Shown here: piece after piece, positions 44,626 to 53,470 of the stretch
Layout: each line of letters starts with the position of its first letter
How positions within the stretch are numbered: the first letter of the stretch is position 1
Assembly: GCA_002346225.1 (NCBI GenBank)
Contig: DDYY01000064.1
Coordinates: 1 to 64,000 of the forward strand
DNA: 64,000 bases
Direction of reading: 5' to 3'
Origin: Bacteroidetes bacterium UBA3022
Lineage (GTDB): Bacteria; Bacteroidota; Bacteroidia; Chitinophagales; BACL12
Position numbers and translations under genes: made by a program
The notes under the pieces: model-generated
What the model saw: the letters and a program-made list of their open reading frames with translations, nothing else
What the model was told of the DNA's origin: nothing
The model's database searches: none

Positions 44626-45309
44626 TTAGATGTGCGGGGGACCGCGATGTTCGGGACTGCCGGGATGAAAGCCGGACAGCAGGGCTACAGGTTGTGGTTG
44701 CCACAAACCCGGTAACAACATAAGTGATAAAACCTGCTGCAACCATTGCAGTTGATGCGACCTTATCGGCAGGCGCAGCAGCTTAAAAGTGTCGGCAAGC
44801 GAATTGATATCGTGCAGTCTCGGCAGCGTTGCTCTCCTGTCCGGTGTAGAATTTTCAATGGCGGCAAATAATCCGGCCGATTGCCAGGGAAGTGCCGCAA
44901 TATCGGTTTGGGTAAAAGCAGCACGGCTCAAACCCAGGAGGTACACACCACCTCTGTAATCAGGACCGCCCACTACATCGTGGTATTCCAGCATTGCTGC
45001 CGCCTTGCGCAGATGATGGCTTTTCAGCTGGGGACAATCGCTCCCAATGGCAATTACATTTTCATACCCCTGATCGAAAGCCAATTGTAAGGCGCGCTGC
45101 AGTCGTAAGCCGAAGGTAGGTCCTTCCTGATGCGCAGTTGTATGCAGTATAACCGGCAACCCCGACTGCGCTGCCACTTTTCTCGCATGCTGCCATAAGC
45201 CACTGGCCAGTTTGTAGTTGAACCGCTCTTTCCATTGTTTGCTTCTAACCTCGTCTTCCGGATTACGGGCAAATATTAAGATAGCGGTATTTGAGTCGTG
45301 GCGGTGCAC
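44626..45309 (-). CDS. DUF2064 transferase-like protein, degenerate nucleotide motif
   Basis: A 227-aa protein of the DUF2064/TIGR04282 family (CofC-like glycosyltransferase fold). Family members are often found near radical SAM and selenodomain proteins. Recognisable words are AILIFARNP, VIAIGSDCPQLKSHHL and VVGGPDYRGGVYLLGL. The usual nucleotide-contacting KTRL after FARNPxxG is missing: here it reads EDEVRSKQWKERF. It may be a divergent or inactive transferase. The start is GTG at 45309. It precedes the TonB-dependent receptor by 53 bp. Confidence 0.8.
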   Translation of the reverse strand: MHRHDSNTAILIFARNPEDEVRSKQWKERFNYKLASGLWQHARKVAAQSGLPVILHTTAHQEGPTFGLRLQRALQLAFDQGYENVIAIGSDCPQLKSHHLRKAAAMLEYHDVVGGPDYRGGVYLLGLSRAAFTQTDIAALPWQSAGLFAAIENSTPDRRATLPRLHDINSLADTFKLLRLPIRSHQLQWLQQVLSLMLLPGLWQPQPVALLSGFHPGSPEHRGPPHI

Positions 45310-45364
45310 CGGTAAATATGACTGTAAATATAGGTAAGCTCTTTTTAGTTCAGGATACCGGCTT

Positions 45365-46717
45365 TTATAGTGTCCTTTTCAGGATATAAAAAGAGTGGGG
45401 CGCCGGTGCAAGGCTGCCAGCTATGGTCATGGATGCGCCTGTCATCATATCTACCCACTGCCCTTCCAGATCTTCCGGTAATGGTGTCGCGCCCACTGTT
45501 GCATTTCGCGGATTAACAATGTACATGATTTGCACGTTGTCCGCTTCCTTCACAAAAGTGGCAATATGAAAACCGGTATCGACCCAGCGAATTTCCGCAG
45601 CACGCGCTGCCGGCTCCGAAGTGTATATCTGCATCAGCTTGCGGTAGGTTGCCAACACATCCGGATTATCAAACCAGTTGATGGTTCCCCGGCTAAAGAA
45701 AGGGGTTGTGGTGGTCTTACCTACTTCCTGTCCATTGTAAATGAGCGGCACTCCTCCTAAAAAAGTACTGAATACAAAGGCAGATAGTGCAGCATCCTGG
45801 CCACCGAAAAGGACGGGCGGTGGTGCATCCCAGGCCGATTCATCGTGGTTGGTGGTAAAACGCAACCTTCGGGTGCCCGGAGGCATGGGACTATACTCTG
45901 CATTGTGGGTGCTCCAAAGGGTGGCAACAGCAGCATTCTGATTGAATACCTGTTGCAGACTTCCGTAAAAACTCCATCCGTAATTCATTTGAAACCCGGC
46001 CGCAAAATGGTCGGCCCGCGCACCCTCGGCCAACAGTATCAGCCCTTCGCCATGACGCCTGTGCAGGGAATCAATAGCTTGCTGCCAGAAATCAAAGGGA
46101 ACGTAATCGGCGGCGTCGCAGCGAAATCCGTCAATTCCGGTATTCGTAACCCAGAATGACAGGGCATCGATCATGGCCCGGCGCATAGCTGCATTGTCGA
46201 AGTTCAAGTCTGCTACGTCATTCCAACCCGTTCCCGGAGGTGAGACGATATTTCCTGCAGCATCCTGCGTATACCACGAGGTGTTGGATATCCATGGGTT
46301 ATCCCATGCGGTATGGTTGGCGACCCAATCAAGTATGACCGCTATGCCGCGCTCGTGTGCTGCATCTACCAGCTCCTGAAAATCCTGCATATCGCCAAAT
46401 TCCGGATTGACCGCCTGATAGTCGGCAACTGCATAGGGCGACCCCAATTGACCCACACTGTTGAGTTGCCCGACCGGGAAAACCGGCATCAGCCAAATGG
46501 TATTGACACCCAGACTGGCCATATGATCCAGACCTGCAGTTACACCGTCAAAGTCGTAGGTATCACTGAACACACGGAGATTCACCTCATACATCACCAT
46601 TTCCTGCACGGATGGAGGAACGAATTGTTCCGTATCCAGCACAGGTGCATCAGTGGTGCAGGACCAGCTGAAAAAGAACACTGGTAAACAAAATAAAATA
46701 TATTTAATATTTTTCAT
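45365..46717 (-). CDS. GH13 alpha-amylase-family lipoprotein
   Basis: A 450-aa glycoside hydrolase of family 13. The four conserved regions are present: DWVANHT (region I), GFRCDAAD with the nucleophile Asp (II), ILLAEG with the acid Glu (III) and FTTNHDES (IV). The TIM barrel spans about 35-390, with a short C-terminal beta domain. The N-terminus is a lipoprotein signal (CLPVFFFSWSC). It acts on alpha-glucans in the periplasm or at the surface. No SusCD or regulator accompanies it. It lies 20 bp after a small lipoprotein gene. Confidence 0.93.
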   Translation of the reverse strand: MKNIKYILFCLPVFFFSWSCTTDAPVLDTEQFVPPSVQEMVMYEVNLRVFSDTYDFDGVTAGLDHMASLGVNTIWLMPVFPVGQLNSVGQLGSPYAVADYQAVNPEFGDMQDFQELVDAAHERGIAVILDWVANHTAWDNPWISNTSWYTQDAAGNIVSPPGTGWNDVADLNFDNAAMRRAMIDALSFWVTNTGIDGFRCDAADYVPFDFWQQAIDSLHRRHGEGLILLAEGARADHFAAGFQMNYGWSFYGSLQQVFNQNAAVATLWSTHNAEYSPMPPGTRRLRFTTNHDESAWDAPPPVLFGGQDAALSAFVFSTFLGGVPLIYNGQEVGKTTTTPFFSRGTINWFDNPDVLATYRKLMQIYTSEPAARAAEIRWVDTGFHIATFVKEADNVQIMYIVNPRNATVGATPLPEDLEGQWVDMMTGASMTIAGSLAPAPHSFYILKRTL

Positions 46718-46737
46718 GGGTAGATGGGTGCTCCCGG

Positions 46738-47121
46738 TTATTTCTCCATAGAGCCACCGAACATTTTATCCATGGAAACATGCACTTTCCATTGTCCGTC
46801 TTCCATGATCAGCTCATAGACCATTTCCATATTGTTCTGGTCTTTACCGGAAACGGCAGCAGTGTCGCCGGTTATTTTGGTAGCCTCTTCATTGATATCA
46901 ATGGAAATCACTTCTCCATCTCCTTCACTGCCAAAGCCCGATAGGATATTGATAGTGGCTGCGCTTTCTTCAGAGGATAATGCCTTTGCCTCATCCCAGT
47001 TCCGGCTGTTGACCGCTTCTACAAATGCTTCCACGGTAGCTTCCGGAGATCTCTTGGAAGAACAGGACATCATGAAGGGGATTATCAGGGATACTAGTAA
47101 CAGGTGCTTCAATTTGTTCAT
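46738..47121 (-). CDS. DUF4878-like lipoprotein
   Basis: A 127-aa lipoprotein with lipobox IIPFMMSC. The body has the usual pattern of DUF4878: an N-terminal helix SPEATVEAFVEAVNSRNWDEA followed by beta strands ending in LIMEDGQWKVHVSMDK. Such small proteins (NTF2-like fold) have no assigned function. It precedes the GH13 gene by 20 bp. Confidence 0.75.
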   Translation of the reverse strand: MNKLKHLLLVSLIIPFMMSCSSKRSPEATVEAFVEAVNSRNWDEAKALSSEESAATINILSGFGSEGDGEVISIDINEEATKITGDTAAVSGKDQNNMEMVYELIMEDGQWKVHVSMDKMFGGSMEK

Positions 47122-47166
47122 TTGGTTGGATTTCGTGCAACGAAGGTAATTGTAATTTCTATTCTG

Positions 47167-47589
47167 CTACTCGGTAACTATGTCATCTTTTGGCAATGAG
47201 CCGGCGTATGGAATAATCATTCTGGTCCGCAACCGCTCATCACAAAAGTGGAAATCGACCGGTGCACCGTGGAATACAAATTCTGATAGTTCTCCGGTGG
47301 TTACCCGGGCCGCCTGTATGTTCTCTTCATCTGCTTCCGCCCCTTCCACCATGACCATTTTAAATTGATAGGTGCCTTCCTGCTTATCTATCTGCACCGA
47401 GAGGGGTTGCTGATCAACGGTACCTGAACCCTGCAGGTATTGCTGCAACCGGATGGCCTCCGATTCGGTGATGTGTTCGGTATAGTAAAGCTCTGCCTTG
47501 CCGAAAGCCAGTCTGGTGCCGTAGTCGGGAGGACTGCATGCAGCGAAAAAAATAAACAACAGCAGGAATAGGTAGGTCTTTGAATGCAT
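47167..47589 (-). CDS. small lipoprotein of unknown function
   Basis: A 140-aa lipoprotein (lipobox FIFFAAC) with a mixed helix and strand body. I do not recognise a family. It contains FGKAELYYTEHITESEAIRLQ, a word seen in hypothetical Bacteroidota lipoproteins. It starts just after the nrdJ terminator and reads towards the DUF4878 gene, 45 bp away. Confidence 0.65.
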   Translation of the reverse strand: MHSKTYLFLLLFIFFAACSPPDYGTRLAFGKAELYYTEHITESEAIRLQQYLQGSGTVDQQPLSVQIDKQEGTYQFKMVMVEGAEADEENIQAARVTTGELSEFVFHGAPVDFHFCDERLRTRMIIPYAGSLPKDDIVTE

Positions 47590-47612
47590 TGTTCAAATTT
47601 ACATCAACCACA

Positions 47613-47653
47613 ATAAAAAAGACCGGCAGTTTGTTGACTGCCGGCCGGTGTTT
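47613..47653 (-). terminator. terminator of nrdJ
   Basis: The stem ccggcagt/actgccgg (47623-47644) is flanked by aaaaaa on the left and tttttt on the right. It follows the nrdJ stop on the minus strand and precedes the next gene. It is capable of acting in both directions. Confidence 0.85.
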
Positions 47654-47673
47654 TTTATAGGATGCTGCAACAA

Positions 47674-50600
47674 TTAGCTGCAACCCAGACTCTCACCACA
47701 GTTGAGGCACTTGTAACAAGTACCGTTGCGGATGGTGGTATGACCGCAACTCGGACACAGCGGAGCATCGCCCATCATCGTGGAGTTGGCTGCTGACTGT
47801 GCGTCGCGTGTCACTTTCAGGGTACTCGCGCTGGGTTTAGCAGCAGCTACCGGCTCTGTTTCAGCCTGCTTCTTGGCTGCAGGGCGACTGTTGACAGGGT
47901 ATTCTCCTCTGGCTTCAGACGATAAATCCTGTGTGGATTTTTCCTGCTGCACAATTTGTTCAGGTGCTACGTGTACCAGGTCGTTGCGATCGAGGTATTC
48001 GAAGGCCATAAGGCGGAACACATAGTCAACTATGGAAGTACTGAACTTGATATTGCTGTGATCTACCGGTCCGCTTGGTTCAAAACGGGTGAAGGTAAAT
48101 TTGTCTACAAACTCTTCCAGTGGCACACCGTACTGCAGGCCGATGGATATAGCGATAGCGAAACAGTTCACCAGAGAGCGGAAGGAAGCACCTTCTTTGT
48201 GCAGGTCGATGAAGATTTCACCTAAGGTGCCGTCATCGTATTCGCCGGTGCGGACAAATATGGTCTGTCCTCCGATTTTAGATTTCTGGGTAAAGCCCGA
48301 ACGCTTGGCAGGAAGTTTTTTCCTTTCCACCACTCTGGACAGCCTTCTTTTAAAGATGGTGTCTTTAGAGCTCATGATGATGGAGCGCGCAGCTTCCAGC
48401 ACTTCGTCTTCTGTCCATTGGTGGGCAACTTCCTCTTTATCTTCTTTCTTATCACTGCGTGTAGAGAGCGGCTGAGACAGCTTGCTTCCGTCGCGGTACA
48501 GGGCGTTGGCTTTCAGTCCCAATTCCCATGATAACTGATAACACTCCTGAATCTCCGCTTCGGTAGCCTCGTTAGGCAGGTTGATGGTTTTGGAGATGGC
48601 ACCGGAAATAAACGGTTGCACGGCACCCATCATTCTGATATGTCCTGTCGGGTGGATGTAACGCTGACCGGTTTTACCGCATTTATTGGCACAGTCGAAT
48701 ACTTCGTAATGTGCTTCTTTCAGGTGTGGTGCTCCTTCTATAGTCATGGTTCCGCAAATCACATCGTTGGCCTCTTCAATCTGCTCGTTGGTAAAGCCGA
48801 GTGCTTTCAGCAGGTTGAAGGAAGGATCCAGGTATTGTTCGCTGTTGATACCCAGGCGTTGCAGGGTAGGCTCACCTACGGTAAACACATTGAAGGCAAA
48901 GCTGATTTCGAATGCTGATTGCACTACTTTGTCGAGGTGCAGTATTTCACTGTCGCTGAAACCTTTGGCGGCAAGCGACTCAAAGTTGATGTGCGGTGCA
49001 TTTTTCAGTGTACCTGTACCTTTCGCATAATCGACGATAGCTTTGATGGAATCGTCTTTGTATCCGAGGTTTTTCAGTGCCAGTGGTATAGACTGGTTGA
49101 TGATTTTAAAGTAACCTCCACCGGAAAGTTTCTTGAATTTCACGAGTGCGAAATCGGGTTCTACACCGGTAGTATCACAATCCATGACCAGTCCGATGGT
49201 ACCTGTTGGTGCGATAACTGTAGCCTGTGCATTGCGGTAGCCGTGTTCTTCTCCCAGGCGAACAGCGTCGTCCCAGGCGTTGCAGGCAGCGCGCAGCAGG
49301 TATTCCGGACACAGTTTCTGGTCGATACCCATAGGTTGAATTTCCAGCCCTTCGTAGTTGCCGGCAGCATTGTAAGCTGCATAGCGGTGGTTGCGCATTA
49401 CCCGTAGCATATCTTCGCGGTTGCGCTCAAAGCCGGCAAACGGACCGATGGCAGCAGCCATTTCAGCAGAGGTGCGGTAAGCCACACCCGTCATGATGGC
49501 CGAGATAGAACCGGCGATGGCTCTTGCCTTGTCGCTGTCGTAAGCAATACCGGAAATCATCAGCAATGAACCCAGGTTAGCGAAACCGAGACCGAGTGTT
49601 CTGAAGTCGTAAGAAAGCTTAGCCACTTCTTCGCTGGGGAATTGTGCCATCAGCACAGATATTTCCAGAACGGTAGTCCATACGCGGCAGGCATGTTCGA
49701 ATGCCTCCACATTGAATACCAGTTTTTCGTCGTCGTAGAACTTGCGCAGGTTGAGTGAAGCAAGGTTACAAGCTGTGTTATCCAGGAACATGTACTCGCT
49801 GCACGGATTGGATGCATTGATGCGGCCATCCTGCGGACAAGTATGCCATTCGTTAATGGTAGTATCGTATTGTACACCGGGGTCAGCACAACGCCATGCA
49901 GCATGTGCGATCTTGTTCCACAGTTCCCTTGCAGGAACGGAGGCCATCGTTTCTCCTGTGCTGCGTGCCTTCAGTTCCCAGTTGGCATCGTCTTTCACGG
50001 CCTGGAAGAACGCATTCGGTATGCGGATGGAATTATTGGAGTTCTGTCCGGCAACAGTGCGGTAAGCTTCTCCTTCGTAGTCGCTGGAATAACCTGCGGC
50101 AATGAGGGCAGCTACCTTATCTTCTTCTTTTACTTTCCACTCTATGAATTTGATGATCTCAGGGTGGTCGAGATCGAGACAAACCATTTTAGCAGCGCGA
50201 CGGGTAGTTCCTCCACTCTTGATGGCGCCGGCAGCAGCATCACCAATTTTGAGGAATGACATCAGACCTGAAGAGGTCCCGCCACCGGAAAGCTTTTCTC
50301 CCTCTCCCCGAATGCGGGAGAAGTTGGTGCCCACACCGGAGCCGTATTTGAATATCCTGGCTTCCCTTGTCCAGAGGTCCATGATACCACCTTCGTTCAC
50401 CAGGTCATCATCAACGCTGAGGATGAAACAGGCATGTGGTTGCGGACGCTCATAAGCGGAAGTAGACTTTTTAAGTTTCTCTGTTTTAGGGTCAACGTAG
50501 TAATGCCCCTGTGGCTTACCCGAAATACCGTAGCTGGAGTGCAGCCCTGTGTTGAACCATTGCGGAGAGTTCGGTGCAGCATACTGACCGATTATCATGA

Positions 50601-50970
50601 ATACCAGTTCTTCATAGAACACTGTTGCATCGGTAGCAGAGGCAAAGTAGTTATGGCGCTCTCCCCACTGCTTCCAGCAATCAGCCAGGCGGTGAGCCAC
50701 CTGCTTGATAGAATTTTCGGAGCCGGTGCTGCCATCTGGCTGAGGAACACCTGCCTTGCGAAAATACTTCTGTGCCAGAATATCGGTAGCCACCTGACTC
50801 CATGTCTTCGGCACCTCCACATTATTCATTTCAAATACCACATCTCCGGTGGTATTGCGAATTACGCTGGTGCGGAGATCGTAGTCAAACATGTCGAAAG
50901 GACTTACCCCTTCGCGGGTGAAGTTTCTTTCAAACTTCAGGCCGTTGCCTGTTGCTTTGTGTGCTGCCAT
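47674..50970 (-). CDS. nrdJ: adenosylcobalamin-dependent ribonucleotide reductase (class II)
   Basis: Makes deoxyribonucleotides with adenosylcobalamin as radical source. The 1098-aa protein has the class II layout: N-terminal GVSPFDMFDYDLRTS, the active-site core with NASNPCSEYMFLDNTACNL, the PTGTIGLVMDCDTTGVEPDF segment and a long C-terminal part with a TSCD-like domain. The end CPSCGHTTIRNGTCYKCLNCG binds zinc and carries the redox cysteines. It works without oxygen constraint. The 5' leader has no B12 riboswitch that I can see. No class I or III reductase is in the window. Confidence 0.97.
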   Translation of the reverse strand: MAAHKATGNGLKFERNFTREGVSPFDMFDYDLRTSVIRNTTGDVVFEMNNVEVPKTWSQVATDILAQKYFRKAGVPQPDGSTGSENSIKQVAHRLADCWKQWGERHNYFASATDATVFYEELVFMIIGQYAAPNSPQWFNTGLHSSYGISGKPQGHYYVDPKTEKLKKSTSAYERPQPHACFILSVDDDLVNEGGIMDLWTREARIFKYGSGVGTNFSRIRGEGEKLSGGGTSSGLMSFLKIGDAAAGAIKSGGTTRRAAKMVCLDLDHPEIIKFIEWKVKEEDKVAALIAAGYSSDYEGEAYRTVAGQNSNNSIRIPNAFFQAVKDDANWELKARSTGETMASVPARELWNKIAHAAWRCADPGVQYDTTINEWHTCPQDGRINASNPCSEYMFLDNTACNLASLNLRKFYDDEKLVFNVEAFEHACRVWTTVLEISVLMAQFPSEEVAKLSYDFRTLGLGFANLGSLLMISGIAYDSDKARAIAGSISAIMTGVAYRTSAEMAAAIGPFAGFERNREDMLRVMRNHRYAAYNAAGNYEGLEIQPMGIDQKLCPEYLLRAACNAWDDAVRLGEEHGYRNAQATVIAPTGTIGLVMDCDTTGVEPDFALVKFKKLSGGGYFKIINQSIPLALKNLGYKDDSIKAIVDYAKGTGTLKNAPHINFESLAAKGFSDSEILHLDKVVQSAFEISFAFNVFTVGEPTLQRLGINSEQYLDPSFNLLKALGFTNEQIEEANDVICGTMTIEGAPHLKEAHYEVFDCANKCGKTGQRYIHPTGHIRMMGAVQPFISGAISKTINLPNEATEAEIQECYQLSWELGLKANALYRDGSKLSQPLSTRSDKKEDKEEVAHQWTEDEVLEAARSIIMSSKDTIFKRRLSRVVERKKLPAKRSGFTQKSKIGGQTIFVRTGEYDDGTLGEIFIDLHKEGASFRSLVNCFAIAISIGLQYGVPLEEFVDKFTFTRFEPSGPVDHSNIKFSTSIVDYVFRLMAFEYLDRNDLVHVAPEQIVQQEKSTQDLSSEARGEYPVNSRPAAKKQAETEPVAAAKPSASTLKVTRDAQSAANSTMMGDAPLCPSCGHTTIRNGTCYKCLNCGESLGCS

Positions 50971-51315
50971 AGTTCAATTCTTGCTTTACAGTTGGTAAAA
51001 ATGGTTCAGATTGATATCTTAAAGACGCGAAACCACCCTTGGATTCCTCGGGTGGTGTTCCGAAAGTACGAAGGAATACTGTCGACTTTCAAGTATGATT
51101 TCTTCACACCCCTGTGAATAACAGACGTAGTGTTTGGTATAGTCGGCATTCAGGGTGTATATATTTTAATTTTACGCAATGATTACATTCTGATAACAGT
51201 ATGTTAACCGCTGAAATTGGCTGGATATCCTTAACACCAACTCCCGTTCGCGGGACAACCACTTGTTGAAACACAGGAATAAATACCCTAATTTTGTAAC
51301 TGTTCAACCGCAACC
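50971..51315. other. divergent promoter region, nrdJ / GGGPS-like gene
   Basis: A 345-bp gap. On the nrdJ side a hairpin accaccc...gggtggt (51032-51056, 11-nt loop) lies in the 5' leader. A TGTGAATAA word (51113-51121) resembles a DnaA box but is single. On the other side is the promoter at 51266-51296. I see no coding region. Confidence 0.4.
51266..51296 (+). promoter_or_regulatory. promoter of the GGGPS-like gene
   Basis: TTG (51266-51268), a 20-bp spacer and TAATTTTG (51289-51296) match the Bacteroidota consensus. The GTG start codon is 20 bp downstream. Confidence 0.55.
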
Positions 51316-52074
51316 GTGCCTGTATATCCTTATATAAGAGAACAATACGCCATCGGCAAGAAGCTGTTCGCTGTGCTGGTAGACCCTGACGACATAACTA
51401 CGGAGGGTATAGACCGGCTTGCCGGAATGGCCGCCGATAGCGGGGTAGACCTGTTTTTCGTTGGTGGAAGCCTGGTGACCGGCACGCATATGGAAGCCTG
51501 CATTCGCCAGCTGAAGGAACGCACCAATATTCCCGTTGTCATTTTCCCCGGTAGCATTCAACAGGTAAGTCCGGAAGCAGATGCCCTTTTATTCCTGTCC
51601 CTGATATCGGGCCGGAATCCGGAGTTGCTCATCGGCAACCAGGTGCTGGCCGCTCCTTATATCAAACGCAGTGGTCTGGAAGCTATGGCCACCGGTTATA
51701 TGTTGATAGACGGCGGTGCGCCCACCACTGTTTCCTATATCAGTAACACGCTTCCCATTCCTGCCGATAAAAAAGAGATAGCCGTGAGCACCGCCATGGC
51801 AGGAGAGCTGCTGGGCATGCACCTGATCTATATGGATGCCGGCAGTGGTGCGAAAAATGCAATTCCCGCTTCCATGATTGCCGCAGTGGCCCAAAACTGT
51901 TCCCTTCCTTTAATAATAGGAGGCGGTATCCGCACTCCGGAACAGGCCTATGAAAGCGCCGGTGCCGGTGCCGGAATCATCGTTGTGGGCAATGCCATTG
52001 AAAAGGACCCCTCTCTGATAGGAGAAATTTCTTTTGCTATCCATTCTGCATCCCGCGCCAGCGCATCATTGTGA
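51316..52074 (+). CDS. geranylgeranylglyceryl phosphate synthase family protein
   Basis: A 252-aa TIM-barrel prenyltransferase of the GGGPS/PcrB family, which joins polyprenyl diphosphate to glycerol-1-phosphate, the first step of archaeal-type ether lipids. Words are AVLVDPDDITTEGI, LFFVGGSLVTGTHM, VVIFPGSIQQVSPEADALLF, IYMDAGSGAKNAIP and LIIGGGIRTPEQA. The glycine-rich phosphate loops are intact. The start is GTG. It reads into rsgA, which follows closely, and a shared transcript is likely. In the phylum these proteins form the branch characterised as true GGGPS; the chain length here is not known. Confidence 0.92.
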   Translation: MPVYPYIREQYAIGKKLFAVLVDPDDITTEGIDRLAGMAADSGVDLFFVGGSLVTGTHMEACIRQLKERTNIPVVIFPGSIQQVSPEADALLFLSLISGRNPELLIGNQVLAAPYIKRSGLEAMATGYMLIDGGAPTTVSYISNTLPIPADKKEIAVSTAMAGELLGMHLIYMDAGSGAKNAIPASMIAAVAQNCSLPLIIGGGIRTPEQAYESAGAGAGIIVVGNAIEKDPSLIGEISFAIHSASRASASL

Positions 52075-52090
52075 TTTTTACCTTTGTACC

Positions 52091-53014
52091 ATGCGAGGAA
52101 GGGTGATACAGAGCACCGGCAGCTGGTATGAGGTACTACTTGACAACCAAACAGTCATCAGTTGCCGCCTGAAGGGAAAATTCCGACTGCAGGAAAAGAA
52201 GATTACCAATCCGGTAGCTGTGGGTGACATCGTGGAGGTAGATGCCGATGAAGAGGGATCCTCCGTCATTCATACCATCGCCCCCCGCCACAATTACCTG
52301 GTACGGGAAGCTCCCCAGAAAAAAGAACACACCCATATTATCGCCTCCAACATCGATCAGGTGCTGGTGATTGCTACCTTGAGTAAACCCCGCACCAGTC
52401 CCGGATTCATCGACCGGGTGTTATTTATGGCAGAGGTGTACGGTATTCCGGCACGGGTAGTTTTCAATAAAGCGGATTTGTACACCGACAAGGAAATGCA
52501 ACTCCTGGAGGAGCGCATGGACATTTACGCGCATGCCGGCTATCCCGCTTTCACGACCTCTGCGGTTAGCGGTGAAAACCTCGAACACCTGAAAGAACTG
52601 CTGCACGATAAGACTACTTTACTGACCGGACATTCCGGTGTGGGCAAGTCCTCCCTCATCAATGCCATCCAACCCGGATTAGAGCTGCGGACAGGAGCGC
52701 TGTCTGCCACCCACGAGAAAGGGCAGCATACCACCACGTTCGCCCGTATGTTACCCCTCAGCATGGGCGGCTTTATTGTCGACACACCGGGCATCAAGGA
52801 ATTCGGCATGGTGCACGTAGAGGCAAAAGAAGCAGGACACTATTTTCCCGAAATCAGAAAAGAAATGGCCGGCTGTCGCTTTCACGACTGTGTACATTAC
52901 AACGAAACCAACTGCGCAGTAAAAACAGCACAGGAAGAGGGGCGTTTCGCCACAGAGCGCTATCTTTCCTACCTCAGTATCTATGAAGAGCTGTTGGAAA
53001 AAAAACCCTGGTAA
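52091..53014 (+). CDS. rsgA: ribosome small subunit-dependent GTPase RsgA
   Basis: A late-stage 30S assembly factor, 307 aa. It has an OB domain (RVIQSTGSWYEVLL), a circularly permuted GTPase with FNKADLY (G4), STTSAVSGENL-like G5 (here FTTSAVSGENLEHL), G1 GHSGVGKSSLINA and G3 DTPGIKEFG. The zinc C-terminus is CRFHDCVHYNETNCAVK. The ATG at 52091 is preferred over an earlier in-frame start inside the upstream gene; a TACCTTTG box (52079-52086) lies just before it. Confidence 0.96.
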   Translation: MRGRVIQSTGSWYEVLLDNQTVISCRLKGKFRLQEKKITNPVAVGDIVEVDADEEGSSVIHTIAPRHNYLVREAPQKKEHTHIIASNIDQVLVIATLSKPRTSPGFIDRVLFMAEVYGIPARVVFNKADLYTDKEMQLLEERMDIYAHAGYPAFTTSAVSGENLEHLKELLHDKTTLLTGHSGVGKSSLINAIQPGLELRTGALSATHEKGQHTTTFARMLPLSMGGFIVDTPGIKEFGMVHVEAKEAGHYFPEIRKEMAGCRFHDCVHYNETNCAVKTAQEEGRFATERYLSYLSIYEELLEKKPW

Positions 53015-53017
53015 ACG

Positions 53018-53470
53018 ATGCGGGCAGTGATACAACGCGTGCAACATGCACAGGTAAACATAGGTGGAGCCTTACATTCGCGAATAGGTGAAGGTTTGCT
53101 GGTATTGCTGGGAATAGAAGCCGCCGATAACCGGGAGGACATTGACTGGTTATTGCGAAAAATCATTCAATTGCGCATTTTCACTGATGACGAAGGTAAA
53201 ATGAACCGCAGCCTGGAAGACCTCCAGGGTGAGCTGATGGTAGTTAGCCAGTTTACGTTATTCGCCAGCACCAAGAAAGGTAACCGGCCGGGATTCACCC
53301 GTTCGGCACCGCCCGATATCGCTATCCCACTGTATGAAGCATTTGTGGAACAAGCCCGTGTGTTGCTGGGCCGACCGATAGCCACCGGTGTTTTTGGCGC
53401 CATGATGGAGATTGACCTTTGCAATAGCGGACCCGTCACTATTACGATAGACACAAAAAATAAAGAGTGA
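53018..53470 (+). CDS. dtd: D-aminoacyl-tRNA deacylase
   Basis: Hydrolyses D-aminoacyl-tRNA (and Gly-tRNA-Ala) to keep D-residues out of protein. The 150-aa length is normal. Begins MRAVIQRVQHAQVNIGG. The catalytic motif SQFTLFASTKKGNRPGF and the Gly-cisPro motif in NSGPVTI are present. It begins 3 bp after rsgA. Confidence 0.95.
   Translation: MRAVIQRVQHAQVNIGGALHSRIGEGLLVLLGIEAADNREDIDWLLRKIIQLRIFTDDEGKMNRSLEDLQGELMVVSQFTLFASTKKGNRPGFTRSAPPDIAIPLYEAFVEQARVLLGRPIATGVFGAMMEIDLCNSGPVTITIDTKNKE

Noticed and set aside
51113..51121. DnaA box / replication origin
   Set aside because: A single TGTGAATAA word without clustered partners, AT-rich unwinding region or dnaA/dnaN genes nearby is not enough.
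50971..51310. Cobalamin riboswitch before the B12-dependent reductase
   Set aside because: Reading the nrdJ leader on the minus strand I find only a short hairpin (51032-51056). The B12-box and conserved GCGGxxC-type words are missing.
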